Shown here: one piece after another, positions 26,239 through 36,326 of the stretch
How positions within the stretch are numbered: position 1 is the stretch's first letter
Layout: each line of letters opens with the position of its first letter
Source of the DNA: Subtercola boreus
Lineage (GTDB): Bacteria; Actinomycetota; Actinomycetes; Actinomycetales; Microbacteriaceae
DNA: 64,000 nucleotides
Assembly: GCF_003399635.1 (NCBI RefSeq)
Contig: NZ_NBXB01000034.1
Span: 62,001 to 126,000, forward strand
Reading direction: 5' to 3'
Position numbers and translations under genes: made by a program
Notes under the pieces: model-generated
Databases searched by the model: none
Told to the model about the DNA's origin: nothing
Seen by the model: only the letters and a program-made list of their open reading frames with translations

Positions 26239-26270
26239 AAAAGGGGCGGCTGCCCGAAGGTAGCCGCCCC
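26239..26270 (-). terminator. Rho-independent terminator after rplO
   Basis: On the minus strand GGGGCGGCT (26262-26270) pairs perfectly with AGCCGCCCC (26243-26251) around a 10-base loop, followed by TTTT. It closes the S10/spc transcript and separates it from secY. Confidence 0.88.
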
Positions 26271-26291
26271 CGCGACGAGCGTGTTGAAGTG

Positions 26292-26876
26292 TTACTTGAC
26301 GGAACCGCCGGCTGCAACGATCTTCTGCTCCGCAGAGCTCGAGACCTTGTCGACCGTGACGTTCAGCTTGACTGCGATGTCGCCGTTGCCGAGAACCTTG
26401 ACCTTCTCGTTGTCGCGAACCGCACCCTTGGTGACGAGGTCGGCAATCGTGACGTCTCCACCGGAGGGGTAGAGCTCAGCGAGTCGGTCGAGGTTGACGA
26501 CCTGGTAGTACACCTTGAACGGGTTCTTGAACCCACGCAGCTTCGGCGTGCGCATGTGCTGCGGCATCTGGCCACCCTCGAACCCGAGACGCACCTTGTA
26601 GCGTGCCTTCGTGCCCTTGGTACCACGGCCCGCGGTCTTACCCTTGGAGCCTTCACCGCGACCGACACGCTGGCGGGCCTTTTTGGCACCGGCTGCGGGA
26701 CGGAGGTGGTGGACCTTCAGCACCTGCTCGCGGGCCTCGGCGGGAGCTGCGACGACCGTGGTGGTCGTTGCGGCGGCGTCGGTCGCGGCGGGAGCCTTCT
26801 TGACGGTGGCCTTCTTGGGGGCCGCTGCCTTCTTGGGAGCCGCTGCTGCAGCGGACTCGGTTGCTTCTTCAGCCAT
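26292..26876 (-). CDS. rplO: 50S ribosomal protein L15 with N-terminal extension
   Basis: L15 core begins near [36 protein letters not shown] (outline) and is complete. Some 50 extra N-terminal residues rich in Ala, Lys, Pro and Thr precede it, giving 194 residues instead of about 145. The ATG overlaps the rpmD stop by one base (TAATG), so the extension is really translated. Last gene of the long S10/spc operon. Confidence 0.95.
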   Translation of the reverse strand: MAEEATESAAAAAPKKAAAPKKATVKKAPAATDAAATTTTVVAAPAEAREQVLKVHHLRPAAGAKKARQRVGRGEGSKGKTAGRGTKGTKARYKVRLGFEGGQMPQHMRTPKLRGFKNPFKVYYQVVNLDRLAELYPSGGDVTIADLVTKGAVRDNEKVKVLGNGDIAVKLNVTVDKVSSSAEQKIVAAGGSVK

Positions 26877-27061
26877 TAGTCAATCTCCTCGACTTTCACC
26901 AGGTGAGCGACGTGGCGAACGTAGCCGCGGTTCTGCGAGTTGTCCTCACGCACAACGAACTGGCCGATGCGATGAAGGCCCAGGCTACGCAGGGTGTCGC
27001 GCTGGTCTTGCTTTTCGCTGATCTTGGATTTGATCTGCGTGATCTTCAGGCTCGTAGCCAT
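26876..27061 (-). CDS. rpmD: 50S ribosomal protein L30
   Basis: 61-residue L30: [20 protein letters not shown] in outline, then [11 protein letters not shown]. The ATG at 27059-27061 overlaps the rpsE stop by one base and the TAA overlaps rplO (TAATG). A longer frame upstream is a shadow of rpsE. Confidence 0.96.
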   Translation of the reverse strand: MATSLKITQIKSKISEKQDQRDTLRSLGLHRIGQFVVREDNSQNRGYVRHVAHLVKVEEID

Positions 27062-27780
27062 CAGGCACCTGCCTTTGCGAGACCGGCGGCCGCGTCGGCG
27101 TCTGCCTGGGCACGGAGCAGGCGTGGGGGCACGACCTGCTCGAGCGTCAGGCCACGACGTGCTGCCACGGCGCGAGGCTCTTCGAGCTGCTTGAGCGCCT
27201 CGACGGTCGCGTGAACGATGTTGATGGTGTTCGACGAACCGAGCGACTTGCTCAGAACGTCGTGGATACCGGCGCACTCCAGCACGGCGCGAACCGGACC
27301 ACCGGCGATGACGCCGGTACCGGCAGCAGCGGGGCGGAGCAGGACGACGCCTGCGGCAGCCTCACCCTGAACGGGGTGCGGGATCGTGTTGGCGACGCGG
27401 GGGACGCGGAAGAAGTTCTTCTTCGCCTCCTCGACACCCTTCGAGATCGCGGTGGGCACCTCGCGGGCCTTGCCGTAGCCGACGCCGACCAGACCGTTGC
27501 CGTCACCGACGACGACGAGAGCGGTGAAGCTGAAGCGACGACCACCCTTCACCACCTTGGAGACGCGGTTGATGGTGACAACACGCTCAAGGAACTGGCT
27601 CTTGTCAGAGTCGCGCGATCCGCGGTCCTTGTTCGGGTTGCGCTCACGGCCGCCACGACGAGCCTCGCGGGGCTCGTTCTGGGCAGCGGCAGTGGTCTCG
27701 GTTGCGGGAGCCTCAGTCGCTGAGGCTTCAGTGCTCGTAGCGTCTGCCACGGTAGCTTCCTTTGCTTTTTCGTCGGTCAC
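27061..27780 (-). CDS. rpsE: 30S ribosomal protein S5 with N-terminal extension
   Basis: S5 takes part in decoding fidelity and mRNA unwinding at the entry tunnel. The core ([60 protein letters not shown]) is preceded by about 60 Ala/Thr/Glu-rich, then Arg-rich residues and followed by an Ala-rich tail; 239 residues against about 165 usual. The start is GTG (27778-27780), overlapping the rplR stop as GTGA. Confidence 0.95.
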   Translation of the reverse strand: MTDEKAKEATVADATSTEASATEAPATETTAAAQNEPREARRGGRERNPNKDRGSRDSDKSQFLERVVTINRVSKVVKGGRRFSFTALVVVGDGNGLVGVGYGKAREVPTAISKGVEEAKKNFFRVPRVANTIPHPVQGEAAAGVVLLRPAAAGTGVIAGGPVRAVLECAGIHDVLSKSLGSSNTINIVHATVEALKQLEEPRAVAARRGLTLEQVVPPRLLRAQADADAAAGLAKAGA

Positions 27781-28148
27781 AGGTCCAGACCACCCTCTCG
27801 GGCGCCGTCGGCCACAGCCGCGACGCGTCCGGCGTAGCGGTTGCCGCCACGGTCGAAGACGACCGCTTCGATGCCGGCAGCCTTGGCGCGCTCGGCGACC
27901 AGTTCGCCGACCTTGTGGGCCTTTGCGGACTTGTCACCGTCGAAGACGCGCAGATCCGCTTCGAGTGTCGAAGCCGACGCGAGGGTGAAACCCTTGCTGT
28001 CGTCGACGACCTGCACGAACACGTGGCGGGCCGAACGGGTGACGACCAGGCGCGGACGCACCTCGGTGCCCTCGATCTTCTTGCGCAGGCGGTCGTGGCG
28101 ACGGCCGCGTGCTGCGGCCTTGCTCTTGCCTCTAGTTCCAGTAGCCAT
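27777..28148 (-). CDS. rplR: 50S ribosomal protein L18
   Basis: 5S rRNA-binding L18. [20 protein letters not shown] and [25 protein letters not shown] are diagnostic; 123 residues, complete. Two bases separate it from rplF and its stop overlaps rpsE (GTGA). Confidence 0.96.
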   Translation of the reverse strand: MATGTRGKSKAAARGRRHDRLRKKIEGTEVRPRLVVTRSARHVFVQVVDDSKGFTLASASTLEADLRVFDGDKSAKAHKVGELVAERAKAAGIEAVVFDRGGNRYAGRVAAVADGAREGGLDL

Positions 28149-28150
28149 GA

Positions 28151-28687
28151 TTACTTACCGCTCTTTCCGGCCTTGCGACGAACGACTTCGCCGGCGTAGC
28201 GCACACCCTTGCCCTTGTAGGGCTCGGGCTTGCGCAACTTACGAATGTTGGCAGCTACTTCGCCAACAGCCTGCTTGTCGATACCGCTGACAGTGAGCTT
28301 GTTGACACCCTCCACCGTGAAGCTGATGCCCGCGGGCGGCTCGACGGTGATGGAGTGGGAGTAACCGAGAGCGAACTCGACGTTCGCGCCCTTGGCGGCA
28401 ACGCGGTAACCGGTTCCGACGACCTCGAGGCCCTTGGAGTAGCCCTCGGTGACACCGATGATCTGGTTGGCGATGAGCGTGCGGGTCAGGCCGTGCAGCG
28501 AACGCGACTCGCGCTCGTCGTCGGGCCGGGTGACCAGGATCTGGCCGTCTTCGACCTTCGCCTCGATCGGGGCCTTGACGGTGAGCATGAGCTCACCCTT
28601 CGGGCCCTTGACCTGAACGAGCTGGCCGTTGATGGAGATGTCGACCCCCGCAGGGATCGGAATGGGGAGTCTGCCGATACGTGACAT
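28151..28687 (-). CDS. rplF: 50S ribosomal protein L6
   Basis: L6 lies at the base of the L7/L12 stalk near the factor-binding site. [15 protein letters not shown] at the start and the conserved [18 protein letters not shown] near the end; 178 residues, both repeats of the L6 fold present. Six bases after rpsH. Confidence 0.97.
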   Translation of the reverse strand: MSRIGRLPIPIPAGVDISINGQLVQVKGPKGELMLTVKAPIEAKVEDGQILVTRPDDERESRSLHGLTRTLIANQIIGVTEGYSKGLEVVGTGYRVAAKGANVEFALGYSHSITVEPPAGISFTVEGVNKLTVSGIDKQAVGEVAANIRKLRKPEPYKGKGVRYAGEVVRRKAGKSGK

Positions 28688-28693
28688 CAGTGA

Positions 28694-29092
28694 TCACCAA
28701 ACGTAGGCGAGGACTTCCCCACCCACGCCCTTCTTGGAAGCCTGTCGGTCGGTCAGCAGACCGGACGACGTCGAGAGGATTGCGACGCCGAGTCCACCGA
28801 GAACCGTGGGGATCTCCGTCGACTTTGCGTAGACCCGAAGGCCGGGCTTCGAAACGCGCTTGATGCCCGCGATCGAACGCTCACGGTTCGGGCCAAACTT
28901 GAGGGCGAGGGTCAGCGTCTGGCCGACCTCTGCGTCTTTGACATCCCACGAGGCGATGTAGCCCTCGCTCTTGAGGATGTCGGCGATGTGCGACTTGAGC
29001 TTGCTGTGCGGCATCGACACGGTGTCGTGGAATGCCGAGTTCGCGTTGCGCAGTCTGGTCAGCATGTCTGCGACCGGATCTGTCATTGTCAT
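28694..29092 (-). CDS. rpsH: 30S ribosomal protein S8
   Basis: S8 is a primary 16S rRNA binder and, in some bacteria, the spc-operon repressor. [18 protein letters not shown] and [26 protein letters not shown] are signatures. The ATG at 29090-29092 gives 132 residues, the family length; the open frame extends 14 codons further without support. A 143-base hairpin spacer separates it from rplE. Confidence 0.96.
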   Translation of the reverse strand: MTMTDPVADMLTRLRNANSAFHDTVSMPHSKLKSHIADILKSEGYIASWDVKDAEVGQTLTLALKFGPNRERSIAGIKRVSKPGLRVYAKSTEIPTVLGGLGVAILSTSSGLLTDRQASKKGVGGEVLAYVW

Positions 29093-29156
29093 GGAAGTGG
29101 TGCCCTTCTGGCCTGGTTTCGACACCCTGTGCAAGGATGCCGACCTGTGGTCTTGG

Positions 29157-29182
29157 CCGGCTCAGCCGAGTTGCTGAGCCGG
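29157..29182 (-). other. strong hairpin in the rplE-rpsH spacer
   Basis: 29173-29182 pairs perfectly with 29157-29166 (10 pairs, CCGGCTCAGC arms, 6-base loop). No U-tract follows. Upstream, GTTCTCT/AGAGAAC (29195-29201 and 29230-29236) and a repeated TTACTGCGG could form a second, looser structure. The spacer stands where many actinobacteria carry rpsN (S14); no S14 sequence is present. Confidence 0.65.
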
Positions 29183-29235
29183 GGTGCTGCTGATGTTCTC
29201 TTACTGCGGTGTTGCTTTACTGCGGGAGCAGAGAA

Positions 29236-29826
29236 CTAGGAGTTCTCTGCGGTCTTGAACGGGAAGCCGAGCGCCTTGAGCAGCGCGCGACCCTCGTCGT
29301 CGGTCTTCGCGGTGGTGACGACGGTGATGTCGAAACCACGCACGCGGTCGATCCTGTCCTGGTCGATCTCGTGGAACATCGACTGCTCGGTGAGACCGAA
29401 GGTGTAGTTGCCCGATCCGTCGAACTGGCGGTCGGAGAGACCACGGAAGTCGCGGATACGGGGAAGCGCCAGCGAGATCAGGCGGTCGAGGAACTCCCAG
29501 GCACGGTCGCCACGAAGCGTGACGTGTGCACCGATGGGCTGGCCCTCGCGCAGCTTGAACTGGGCGATCGACTTGCGGGCCTTGGTGACCTGCGGCTTCT
29601 GGCCGGTGATCGCGGTGAGGTCCTTTACGGCCCCATCGATGATCTTGCCGTCGCGGGCTGCTTCACCGACACCGGTGTTCACAACGACCTTGATGAGGCC
29701 GGGAACCTGGTGGATGTTCGTGAAACCGAAGTCCTTCTCGAGCTGGGACATGATCTCGGTCTGGTACTTCTGCTTCAGCCGGGGCTGGATTTTGCCAGCC
29801 GCGGGCGCAGTTGCAGTGTCAGTCAT
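29236..29826 (-). CDS. rplE: 50S ribosomal protein L5
   Basis: L5 binds 5S rRNA and bridges to S13. [60 protein letters not shown] in outline and [22 protein letters not shown] identify it. 196 residues, complete. The ATG overlaps the rplX stop (TAATG). Confidence 0.97.
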   Translation of the reverse strand: MTDTATAPAAGKIQPRLKQKYQTEIMSQLEKDFGFTNIHQVPGLIKVVVNTGVGEAARDGKIIDGAVKDLTAITGQKPQVTKARKSIAQFKLREGQPIGAHVTLRGDRAWEFLDRLISLALPRIRDFRGLSDRQFDGSGNYTFGLTEQSMFHEIDQDRIDRVRGFDITVVTTAKTDDEGRALLKALGFPFKTAENS

Positions 29827-30185
29827 TACAGGTCCTTACCTGATTTCTTGGCGTAACGAATGCGAACATTCTTGGTCACGCCGTCTTTGGTGACCTGTTC
29901 GACGCGGAAACCGACACGGGTCGGCTTCTTGGTCTCAGGATCGATGAGCGCCACGTTCGACACGTGGATCGGGGCCTCGACGGTCTCGATGCCACCGGTC
30001 TTCGTGCCGCGCTGGGTCTGGCCGACGCGAACGTGCTTCTTCACGAAGTTGATGCCTTCGACGATGACGCGGTTCTTCTCGACCTGCACCTCGATGACAC
30101 GACCCTGCTTGCCGCGGTCTCCGCCGCGAGCCTGGCTCTTACCGGTGATGAGCTGGACGACGTCGCCCTTTTTGATGTTCGCCAT
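29826..30185 (-). CDS. rplX: 50S ribosomal protein L24
   Basis: KOW-domain protein that starts 50S assembly. [33 protein letters not shown] carries the KOW motif; 119 residues, a little longer than the usual 105. It follows rplN by 2 bases and overlaps rplE (TAATG). Confidence 0.97.
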   Translation of the reverse strand: MANIKKGDVVQLITGKSQARGGDRGKQGRVIEVQVEKNRVIVEGINFVKKHVRVGQTQRGTKTGGIETVEAPIHVSNVALIDPETKKPTRVGFRVEQVTKDGVTKNVRIRYAKKSGKDL

Positions 30186-30187
30186 GA

Positions 30188-30559
30188 TTAAATGACCTCC
30201 GGTGCCAGCGAGATGATCTTCATGAAGCTCTTGTCGCGCAGCTCGCGGCCGACCGGGCCGAAGACACGGGAACCACGAGGCTCCTTGTCGTTGGCGCGGA
30301 GGATGACCGCTGCGTTCTCGTCGAACTTGATGTAGGAACCGTCGACGCGACGGGTCTCTTTCTTGGTGCGCACGATGACGGCTTTGACGACGTCTCCACG
30401 CTTGACGGTGCCGCCGGGGATGGCGTCCTTGACGGTGGCGACGATGATGTCACCGAGGCCGGCGTAACGGCGTCCTGAACCACCGAGTACACGGATGGTC
30501 AGCAGCTCTTTGGCGCCGGTGTTGTCGGCGACCTTGAGCCGGGATTCCTGCTGAATCAC
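30188..30559 (-). CDS. rplN: 50S ribosomal protein L14
   Basis: L14 forms part of the subunit interface. [18 protein letters not shown], the [30 protein letters not shown] stretch and [23 protein letters not shown] are diagnostic; 123 residues. The start is GTG (30557-30559) with AAGGAG 5 bases upstream. 33 bases follow rpsQ. Confidence 0.97.
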   Translation of the reverse strand: MIQQESRLKVADNTGAKELLTIRVLGGSGRRYAGLGDIIVATVKDAIPGGTVKRGDVVKAVIVRTKKETRRVDGSYIKFDENAAVILRANDKEPRGSRVFGPVGRELRDKSFMKIISLAPEVI

Positions 30560-30592
30560 TTCTACTCCTTACGTAAGTAAGCGCGGGGGCGC

Positions 30593-30904
30593 TTACTTGG
30601 CCTTTTCGAGGATCTCGACCAGGCGCCAGCGCTTGGTGGCGCTCAGCGGACGGGTCTCGGAGATGAGCACCAGGTCGCCGATGCCGGCGCTGTTGGCCTC
30701 GTCGTGCACCTTCACCTTGGAGGTGCGGCGGATGACCTTGCCGTACAGGGGGTGCTTCACGCGGTCTTCGACCTCGACGACGATGGTCTTCTGCATCTTG
30801 TCGCTCGTGACATAGCCACGACGGGTCTTGCGGTAGCCGCGCTCCTGGACGGGCGCGGCAACAGTCTCGACGGGTGCAGCTGAAGCTGCCTCAGTCTTAG
30901 CCAT
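30593..30904 (-). CDS. rpsQ: 30S ribosomal protein S17
   Basis: OB-fold primary 16S rRNA binder. [29 protein letters not shown] and [18 protein letters not shown] are signatures. 103 residues, about 20 longer than usual because of an Ala/Glu/Val/Pro-rich N-terminus. The ATG overlaps the rpmC stop (TAATG). Confidence 0.96.
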   Translation of the reverse strand: MAKTEAASAAPVETVAAPVQERGYRKTRRGYVTSDKMQKTIVVEVEDRVKHPLYGKVIRRTSKVKVHDEANSAGIGDLVLISETRPLSATKRWRLVEILEKAK

Positions 30905-31272
30905 TACTTGGCCTCCTCGGTTGACTCGGTTTCGGTTGTCTTGGTGTCGACCTTCGCGTCGGCATCAGCTGCTTCCTCTACAGGAGCGGCCTTCGGCTTG
31001 CGGGTCTTCTTGGGTGCAGCCTCGACCGGAGCGACCTCGACCGGAGCCGGCGTGGCACGGATGCCGAGCTCACGCTCACGCACGATCGTGTAGATGCGGG
31101 CGATGTCGCGCTTGACGGCGCGGAGGCGGCCGTGGCTCTCGAGCTGGCCGGTGGCCGACTGGAAGCGCAGGTTGAACAGCTCCTCCTTGGCCTTCCTCAG
31201 CTCTTCGGCCAGGCGTGAATCTTCGAATGTGTCGAGCTCGACGGGGGTGAGCTCCTTGGAACCGATCGCCAT
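30904..31272 (-). CDS. rpmC: 50S ribosomal protein L29 with C-terminal extension
   Basis: L29 lies at the exit tunnel, near the docking site of trigger factor and SRP. The core ([37 protein letters not shown] in outline) is about 75 residues; 45 more residues rich in Pro, Ala, Lys, Glu and Thr follow, for 122 in total. It is coupled to rplP and rpsQ by TAATG junctions, so the tail is in frame and real. Confidence 0.95.
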   Translation of the reverse strand: MAIGSKELTPVELDTFEDSRLAEELRKAKEELFNLRFQSATGQLESHGRLRAVKRDIARIYTIVRERELGIRATPAPVEVAPVEAAPKKTRKPKAAPVEEAADADAKVDTKTTETESTEEAK

Positions 31273-31691
31273 TATGCGTCTCCCTCCTCGCGCTTGATGA
31301 TGCGTGCCTTCAGAGGCAGTTTGTGGATTGCACGGGTGAGTGCTTCACGAGCGATGGTGTCACTGACACCACTGAGCTCGAAGAGCACGCGACCCGGCTT
31401 GACGTTCGCGATCCACCACTCGGGCGAACCCTTACCGGAACCCATGCGGGTCTCAGCCGGCTTCTTCGTGAGCGGGCGGTCGGGGTAGATGTTGATCCAC
31501 ACCTTCCCACCGCGCTTGATGTGACGGGTCATCGCGATACGAGCGGACTCGATCTGGCGGTTCGTCACATAGGCGGGCGTGAGGGCCTGGATGCCCCACT
31601 CACCGAACGACACCTCGGTGCCACCGGTCGCCTGGCCGCTACGGCCGGGGTGGTGCTGCTTGCGGTGCTTGACTCTGCGTGGAATCAACAT
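31272..31691 (-). CDS. rplP: 50S ribosomal protein L16
   Basis: L16 helps position A-site t[22 protein letters not shown], the [15 protein letters not shown] stretch, and [23 protein letters not shown] are diagnostic; 139 residues, complete. Two bases after rpsC and overlapping rpmC (TAATG). Confidence 0.97.
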   Translation of the reverse strand: MLIPRRVKHRKQHHPGRSGQATGGTEVSFGEWGIQALTPAYVTNRQIESARIAMTRHIKRGGKVWINIYPDRPLTKKPAETRMGSGKGSPEWWIANVKPGRVLFELSGVSDTIAREALTRAIHKLPLKARIIKREEGDA

Positions 31692-31693
31692 GG

Positions 31694-32500
31694 TTATGCC
31701 TCAACTCCTGCTGCTGCGACGGGCGAAGCGTCAGCCTTGGGTGAATCTGCGCGAGGGGCGGCCGAGCGCGGGGGACGACGGTCGTCGCCACCGCGGCGGT
31801 CGTCGCGACGCTCGGGGCGCGATGACTTCTGGTTTGCCTGCTCGCGGGCGAGCTCCTTGTTGGTGATGTCGCCCTTGTAGATCCAGACCTTCACACCGAT
31901 GCGACCGAACGTCGTACGGGCCTCGTAGAAGCCGTAGTCGATGTTGGCGCGGAGCGTGTGCAGCGGCACACGGCCTTCGCGGTAGAACTCCGAACGGCTC
32001 ATCTCGGCGCCGCCGAGACGGCCGGAGACCTGGATACGCACACCCTTGACGCTCGGGAGGCGCTGTGCACCCTGCAGGCCCTTGCGCATTGCGCGGCGGA
32101 AGGCCACACGTGCGCTGAGCTGCTCGGCGATGCCCTGGGCGACCAGCTGCGCTTCGGCTTCGGGGTTCTTCACCTCGAGGATGTTCAGCTGGATCTGCTT
32201 CTTGGTGAGCTTCTCGAGGTCGGAGCGGATCCGCTCGGCCTCGGCGCCGCGGCGACCGATCACGATGCCCGGACGGGCGGTGTGGATGTCGACACGGACG
32301 CGGTCACGGGTGCGCTCGATCTCGATGCGGGCGACGCCTGCACGGTCGAGGCTCTTCGTGAGCAGGTTCCGGATCTTCACGTCTTCGGCGACGAAGTCGC
32401 TGTAACGCTGTCCTACCTTGGTGCTGTCAGAGAACCAACGCGACACGTGGTCGGTCGTGATGCCCAGACGGAAACCGTAGGGGTTTACTTTCTGGCCCAT
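31694..32500 (-). CDS. rpsC: 30S ribosomal protein S3
   Basis: S3 lines the mRNA entry channel; KH domain [26 protein letters not shown] in outline. [15 protein letters not shown] is the standard start. 268 residues: after the conserved [11 protein letters not shown] the tail is Arg/Asp-rich, then Ala/Pro-rich. The ATG overlaps the rplV stop by one base. Confidence 0.97.
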   Translation of the reverse strand: MGQKVNPYGFRLGITTDHVSRWFSDSTKVGQRYSDFVAEDVKIRNLLTKSLDRAGVARIEIERTRDRVRVDIHTARPGIVIGRRGAEAERIRSDLEKLTKKQIQLNILEVKNPEAEAQLVAQGIAEQLSARVAFRRAMRKGLQGAQRLPSVKGVRIQVSGRLGGAEMSRSEFYREGRVPLHTLRANIDYGFYEARTTFGRIGVKVWIYKGDITNKELAREQANQKSSRPERRDDRRGGDDRRPPRSAAPRADSPKADASPVAAAGVEA

Positions 32501-32898
32501 TACTTCTTCCCTGCCTTCTTGGAACCCTGAGCGGATGCTGCGACCTCATCGGGCGTCGAGAGGACGACCGTGATGTGGCTCGAGCGCTTCAGGATCTGGA
32601 ATGCGCGTCCCTGTGCACGGGGCTGGAAACGCTTGAGGGTCGTACCCTCGTCGACGAAAGCCGCCGAGACGAACAGATCCTGCTCGTCGAGGTAGCTGTT
32701 GTCCTTGTCGGCCTTGACCTTCGCGTTCGCAATCGCAGACTCGACGAGCTTGTAGACAGGCTCGCTTGCGCCCTGCGGGGCGAACTTCAGGATGGCCAGG
32801 GCCTCCATGGCCTGCTTGCCGCGAATCAGGTTGACGACGCGACGAGCTTTCATGGGGGTGACGCGGATGTGACGCACGCGTGCGATCGACTCCACCAT
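32500..32898 (-). CDS. rplV: 50S ribosomal protein L22
   Basis: L22 lines the nascent-peptide tunnel and is a site of macrolide resistance. [20 protein letters not shown] and [24 protein letters not shown] are diagnostic; 132 residues with a short Ala/Lys tail. ATG at 32898; 24 bases after rpsS. Confidence 0.97.
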   Translation of the reverse strand: MVESIARVRHIRVTPMKARRVVNLIRGKQAMEALAILKFAPQGASEPVYKLVESAIANAKVKADKDNSYLDEQDLFVSAAFVDEGTTLKRFQPRAQGRAFQILKRSSHITVVLSTPDEVAASAQGSKKAGKK

Positions 32899-32922
32899 TT
32901 CTCTCCTCCTTCCGTCACCGCG

Positions 32923-33204
32923 TTAGCGGCGACGACCCTTCTTGTCGTCCTTCACGTGGCCGCGGAAGGTGCGTGTCGGCGAGAACTCGCCGAGCTTGTG
33001 ACCGACCATGGTCTCCGTGATGAACACGGGGATGTGCTTACGACCGTCGTGGACGGCGATCGTGTGACCCAGCATTGCCGGGATGATCATCGACCGGCGT
33101 GACCAGGTCTTGATGACGTTCTTGGATCCAGCTTCGTTCTGTACGACGACCTTGCGGAGCAGGTGGTCGTCAACGAAGGGCCCCTTCTTGAGACTGCGTG
33201 GCAT
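32923..33204 (-). CDS. rpsS: 30S ribosomal protein S19
   Basis: [49 protein letters not shown] in outline and [21 protein letters not shown] are the full S19 pattern; 93 residues. It lies in the 30S head next to S13. 11 bases after rplB. Confidence 0.97.
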   Translation of the reverse strand: MPRSLKKGPFVDDHLLRKVVVQNEAGSKNVIKTWSRRSMIIPAMLGHTIAVHDGRKHIPVFITETMVGHKLGEFSPTRTFRGHVKDDKKGRRR

Positions 33205-33215
33205 CTTCTCGACTC

Positions 33216-34055
33216 CTACTTACGCTTCTTGCCGACGTTGCGGCGACGAACGATGAGCTTGTCGCTCTCTTTGTTGATGTGGCGGGTGCGGCCCTCTTTC
33301 TGGCCCCACGGGCTGACCGGGTGACGTCCACCGGAGGTCTTGCCCTCACCACCACCGTGCGGGTGGTCGACCGGGTTCATCGCGACACCACGAACGGTGG
33401 GCCGGACGCCGAGCCAACGCTTGCGGCCGGCCTTGCCCCAGTTGATGTTCGACTGCTCGGCGTTGCCGACCTCACCGATCGTTGCGCGGCAGCGAGCATC
33501 CACGTTGCGGATCTCACCGGAGGGCAGACGGAGCTGCGCGTAGGGGCCGTCCTTTGCCACGAGGCGAACGGAGGCACCAGCGGAACGCGCCATCTTGGCG
33601 CCCCCGCCCGGCTTCAGCTCGATCGCGTGGATGACGGTACCCACGGGGATGTTCTTCAGCGGCAGGTTGTTGCCGGGCTTGATGTCAGCGCCGGCGCCCG
33701 ACTCGATGATGTCGCCCTGGCTCAGCTTGTTCGGGGCGATGATGTAGCGCTTGGTGCCGTCGACGAAGTGCAGGAGCGCGATGCGAGCCGTGCGGTTCGG
33801 GTCGTACTCGATTTCGGCAACCTTGGCGTTCACGCCGTCTTTGTCATTGCGCTTGAAGTCGATGACGCGGTACTGGCGCTTGTGGCCACCACCGATGTGA
33901 CGGGTCGTGATGCGGCCGGCGTTGTTACGACCACCGGTCTTGGGAAGCGGGCGGAGCAGCGACTTCTCCGGCGTGGTGCGGGTGATCTCAGCAAAGTCTG
34001 AGACCGACGAGCCACGACGACCGGGAGTGGTCGGCTTGTACTTGCGAATAGCCAT
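33216..34055 (-). CDS. rplB: 50S ribosomal protein L2
   Basis: L2 is needed for subunit joining and peptidyl transfer. [21 protein letters not shown] at the start, [19 protein letters not shown], and the conserved [13 protein letters not shown] near the peptidyl-transferase contact; 279 residues. The frame is open further upstream into rplW, but the ATG at 34053-34055 gives the family N-terminus. Confidence 0.97.
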   Translation of the reverse strand: MAIRKYKPTTPGRRGSSVSDFAEITRTTPEKSLLRPLPKTGGRNNAGRITTRHIGGGHKRQYRVIDFKRNDKDGVNAKVAEIEYDPNRTARIALLHFVDGTKRYIIAPNKLSQGDIIESGAGADIKPGNNLPLKNIPVGTVIHAIELKPGGGAKMARSAGASVRLVAKDGPYAQLRLPSGEIRNVDARCRATIGEVGNAEQSNINWGKAGRKRWLGVRPTVRGVAMNPVDHPHGGGEGKTSGGRHPVSPWGQKEGRTRHINKESDKLIVRRRNVGKKRK

Positions 34056-34078
34056 GTTTTTATCCTCTGGATTCCGAC

Positions 34079-34378
34079 TCAGCCAACAGCCGTGAAGATG
34101 TCGATGGTTCCGGACTTCAGGGTGACAATGGCACGCTTGGTGTCTTTGCGCTTTCCCAGGCCGAACTTGGTGCGACGGGTCTTGCCGATCTTGTTCATCG
34201 TGTTCACCGAAGCGACCTGCACGTTGAAGATCTTCTCGACCGCGAGCTTGATCTCGGTCTTGTTCGACGTGGGCGCCACGATGAACGTGTACTTGCCCTC
34301 GTCGATCAGTCCGTAGCTCTTCTCGGAGACGACCGGCGAGATGATGATGTCGCGGGGATCCTTGTTGTTGCCGCTCAT
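34079..34378 (-). CDS. rplW: 50S ribosomal protein L23
   Basis: Tunnel-exit protein that docks trigger factor and [46 protein letters not shown] in outline and [21 protein letters not shown] are signatures; 99 residues. The ATG overlaps the rplD stop (ATGA). Confidence 0.97.
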   Translation of the reverse strand: MSGNNKDPRDIIISPVVSEKSYGLIDEGKYTFIVAPTSNKTEIKLAVEKIFNVQVASVNTMNKIGKTRRTKFGLGKRKDTKRAIVTLKSGTIDIFTAVG

Positions 34379-35043
34379 GCTGCAACCTCCTCAGTCTTGC
34401 TCTTCGTCTTCGACGCGATGAAGCCGTCGATGGCGCCCTTGGTGAAGACGATGTCGTCGCTCACCAGAACGTCGTAGGCGTTCAGCTGGTCATAGGTCAG
34501 CACGTGCACCTCGGGGAGGTTGCGCACGCTCTTCACGGCGATGTCGTCGCCGCGCTCGATGACGACGAGCACGTGCTTGGACGTCGCGATCTTCGTCAGG
34601 AGCTCGATGGCCGTCTTCGTGGACGGGACCGGGCCGAGCGTCAGGGAGTCGACGACGTGCACGCGGCTGCCACGGGCGCGGTCGGAGAGAGAACCGAGCA
34701 GTGCTGCAGCGATCATCTTCTTCGGGGTGCGCTGGTCATAGCTGCGCGGGGTCGGGCCGTGCACGATGCCACCACCGGTCATCTGGGGGGCGCGGATCGA
34801 GCCCTGGCGGGCGCGACCGGTTCCCTTCTGCTTGAACGGCTTGCGGCCGGCACCGGAGACTTCGCCCCGGCCCTTGACCTTGTGGGTGCCCTGCCGCGCA
34901 GCGGCGAGCTGGGCCACGACGACCTGGTGGATGAGCGGCACGTTGGTGGCCACGTCGAAGAGCTCAGCGGGGAGCTCGACGGTGCCGGCCTTGTTGCCCT
35001 TGGCGTCGATGATGTCGACAGTGGTGATGTTCGCGTCAGTCAT
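34375..35043 (-). CDS. rplD: 50S ribosomal protein L4
   Basis: L4 reaches into the exit tunnel; in E. coli it also represses the S10 operon. [44 protein letters not shown] in outline contains the tunnel loop. 222 residues, complete. 3 bases after rplC; overlaps rplW (ATGA). Confidence 0.97.
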   Translation of the reverse strand: MTDANITTVDIIDAKGNKAGTVELPAELFDVATNVPLIHQVVVAQLAAARQGTHKVKGRGEVSGAGRKPFKQKGTGRARQGSIRAPQMTGGGIVHGPTPRSYDQRTPKKMIAAALLGSLSDRARGSRVHVVDSLTLGPVPSTKTAIELLTKIATSKHVLVVIERGDDIAVKSVRNLPEVHVLTYDQLNAYDVLVSDDIVFTKGAIDGFIASKTKSKTEEVAA

Positions 35044-35046
35044 GGA

Positions 35047-35703
35047 CTACGCCCCCTTCACTGCGGTACGGACGAATACGAGACGGCCACGGCCACCGGG
35101 AACGGCGCCCTTGACGAGGATGAGGTTCTTCTCGGCATCGACCGAGTGCACCACGAGGTTCAGTACGGTGACACGCTCGCCACCCATGCGCCCTGCCATG
35201 CGCATGCCCTTGAAGACACGGCTGGGGGTCGAGGAGGCTCCGATGGAACCGGGCTTGCGGTGGTTGCGGTGCGAACCGTGCGACGAGGAGACACCCTTGA
35301 AGTTGTGACGCTTCATGACACCGGCGAAACCCTTGCCCTTGCTGGTGCCGACGACGTCGACCTTCTTGCCGGCTTCGAACACGCCGTCGACAGTGAGTTC
35401 CTGCCCGATCGTGTACTCGGCGGCGTCAGCGGTGCGGATCTCGGTGACGTGACGGCGAGGCGTGACGCCCGCCTTGTCGAAGTGACCGGTCTCGGGCTTG
35501 TTCACCTTGCGGGGATCGATCTGGCCCGCGGCGATCTGAACGGCTTCGTAGCCGTCGACCTCGGGGGTGCGGATCTGCGTGACGACGTTCGGGGTGACCT
35601 GAACGACGGTGACGGGGATGAGACGGTTGTTCTCGTCCCACACCTGGGTCATGCCGAGCTTGATGCCGAGCAGACCTTTGGAAGTCTTGGTTGTGTTTGC
35701 CAT
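35047..35703 (-). CDS. rplC: 50S ribosomal protein L3
   Basis: L3 is an early 50S assembly protein. [63 protein letters not shown] are family signatures. 218 residues, complete, ATG at 35703; 8 bases after rpsJ. Confidence 0.97.
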   Translation of the reverse strand: MANTTKTSKGLLGIKLGMTQVWDENNRLIPVTVVQVTPNVVTQIRTPEVDGYEAVQIAAGQIDPRKVNKPETGHFDKAGVTPRRHVTEIRTADAAEYTIGQELTVDGVFEAGKKVDVVGTSKGKGFAGVMKRHNFKGVSSSHGSHRNHRKPGSIGASSTPSRVFKGMRMAGRMGGERVTVLNLVVHSVDAEKNLILVKGAVPGGRGRLVFVRTAVKGA

Positions 35704-35711
35704 CAGTCGTC

Positions 35712-36020
35712 CTACAGCTTGATCTCGATGTTGACATCGGCTGGGAGGTCGAGGCGCATCAGCGAGTCGACAGCCTTGGGCGTCGGGTCGATGATGTCGA
35801 TGAGGCGCTTGTGAGTGCGCTTCTCGAAGTGCTCGAAGCTGTCCTTGTACTTGTGGGGCGAACGGATGACTGCGATCACGTTCTTCTCCGTCGGCAACGG
35901 CACGGGGCCGACCACGGTTGCTCCTGCGCGAGTGACTGTGTCGACGATCTTGCGCGCCGAACTGTCGATGACCTCGTGGTCATACGACTTAAGTCGAATG
36001 CGGATCTTCTGTCCCGCCAT
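35712..36020 (-). CDS. rpsJ: 30S ribosomal protein S10 (NusE)
   Basis: S10 is a small-subunit protein and, as NusE, links ribosome and transcription complex. [48 protein letters not shown] in outline, and [15 protein letters not shown] are diagnostic. The ATG at 36018-36020 gives 102 residues; the longer frame has no support. It is the first gene of the operon running to rplO. About 240 bases of leader precede it if the promoter at 36267-36295 is used. Confidence 0.97.
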   Translation of the reverse strand: MAGQKIRIRLKSYDHEVIDSSARKIVDTVTRAGATVVGPVPLPTEKNVIAVIRSPHKYKDSFEHFEKRTHKRLIDIIDPTPKAVDSLMRLDLPADVNIEIKL

Positions 36021-36266
36021 GTTTGACTCATCTCTCTTGTCTTGCGTCTTACGCTCGGGAGATTGTCCCTCGTCGCATTGGACGCGATTACCACTGTTGT
36101 TCTGCCAAGACCCGCCCGGACGCACAGCGGAACGCTGGGTTCTGAGGGGGTATTTCAAGCCGTGTCCTGCTACCCGCGGCCTAGCCCTACAAGATCGAGG
36201 ATCTATAGCTATGCACTGCCTGGTAGTGATGCGGGCACACTTCCACCCGTATTACTGAACTATGAG

Positions 36267-36295
36267 AGTCTGCCACATGGAATGGCCACGTGCAA
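36267..36295 (-). promoter_or_regulatory. probable S10 operon promoter
   Basis: TTGCAC (36290-36295), a 17-base spacer, then CAGACT (36267-36272) in the context ATGTGGCAGACT, similar to TGTGGTAGGCT at infA. Predicted start is near 36260, leaving a leader of about 240 bases. Confidence 0.5.
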
Positions 36296-36299
36296 CCCG

Positions 36300-36325
36300 G
36301 GCGTGTCGCGTCGGCGTGTCGCGTC
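36300..36325. repeat. 13-base tandem repeat after the MFS gene
   Basis: GGCGTGTCGCGTC occurs twice head to tail (36300-36312, 36313-36325), immediately next to the MFS stop codon (36327-36329). No function is evident. Confidence 0.85.
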
Positions 36326-36326
36326 G

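Larger units (their letters stand above)
36021..36326 (-). other. S10 operon leader and promoter region, no gene
   Basis: This 306-base gap between the MFS gene and rpsJ holds no coding region I can support. It contains a likely promoter (36267-36295), a bulged stem near 36181-36207 (CTATAGATC against GATCTTGTAG) and a 13-base tandem repeat next to the MFS stop (36300-36325). The long leader could host autoregulation, as S10 leaders do in E. coli, but no known L4-type structure was recognised. Confidence 0.55.

Noticed and set aside
29093-29235. Search for a short S14 gene (rpsN) in the rplE-rpsH spacer
   Set aside because: Too short for S14 and without CxxC motifs or S14-like residues in any frame.
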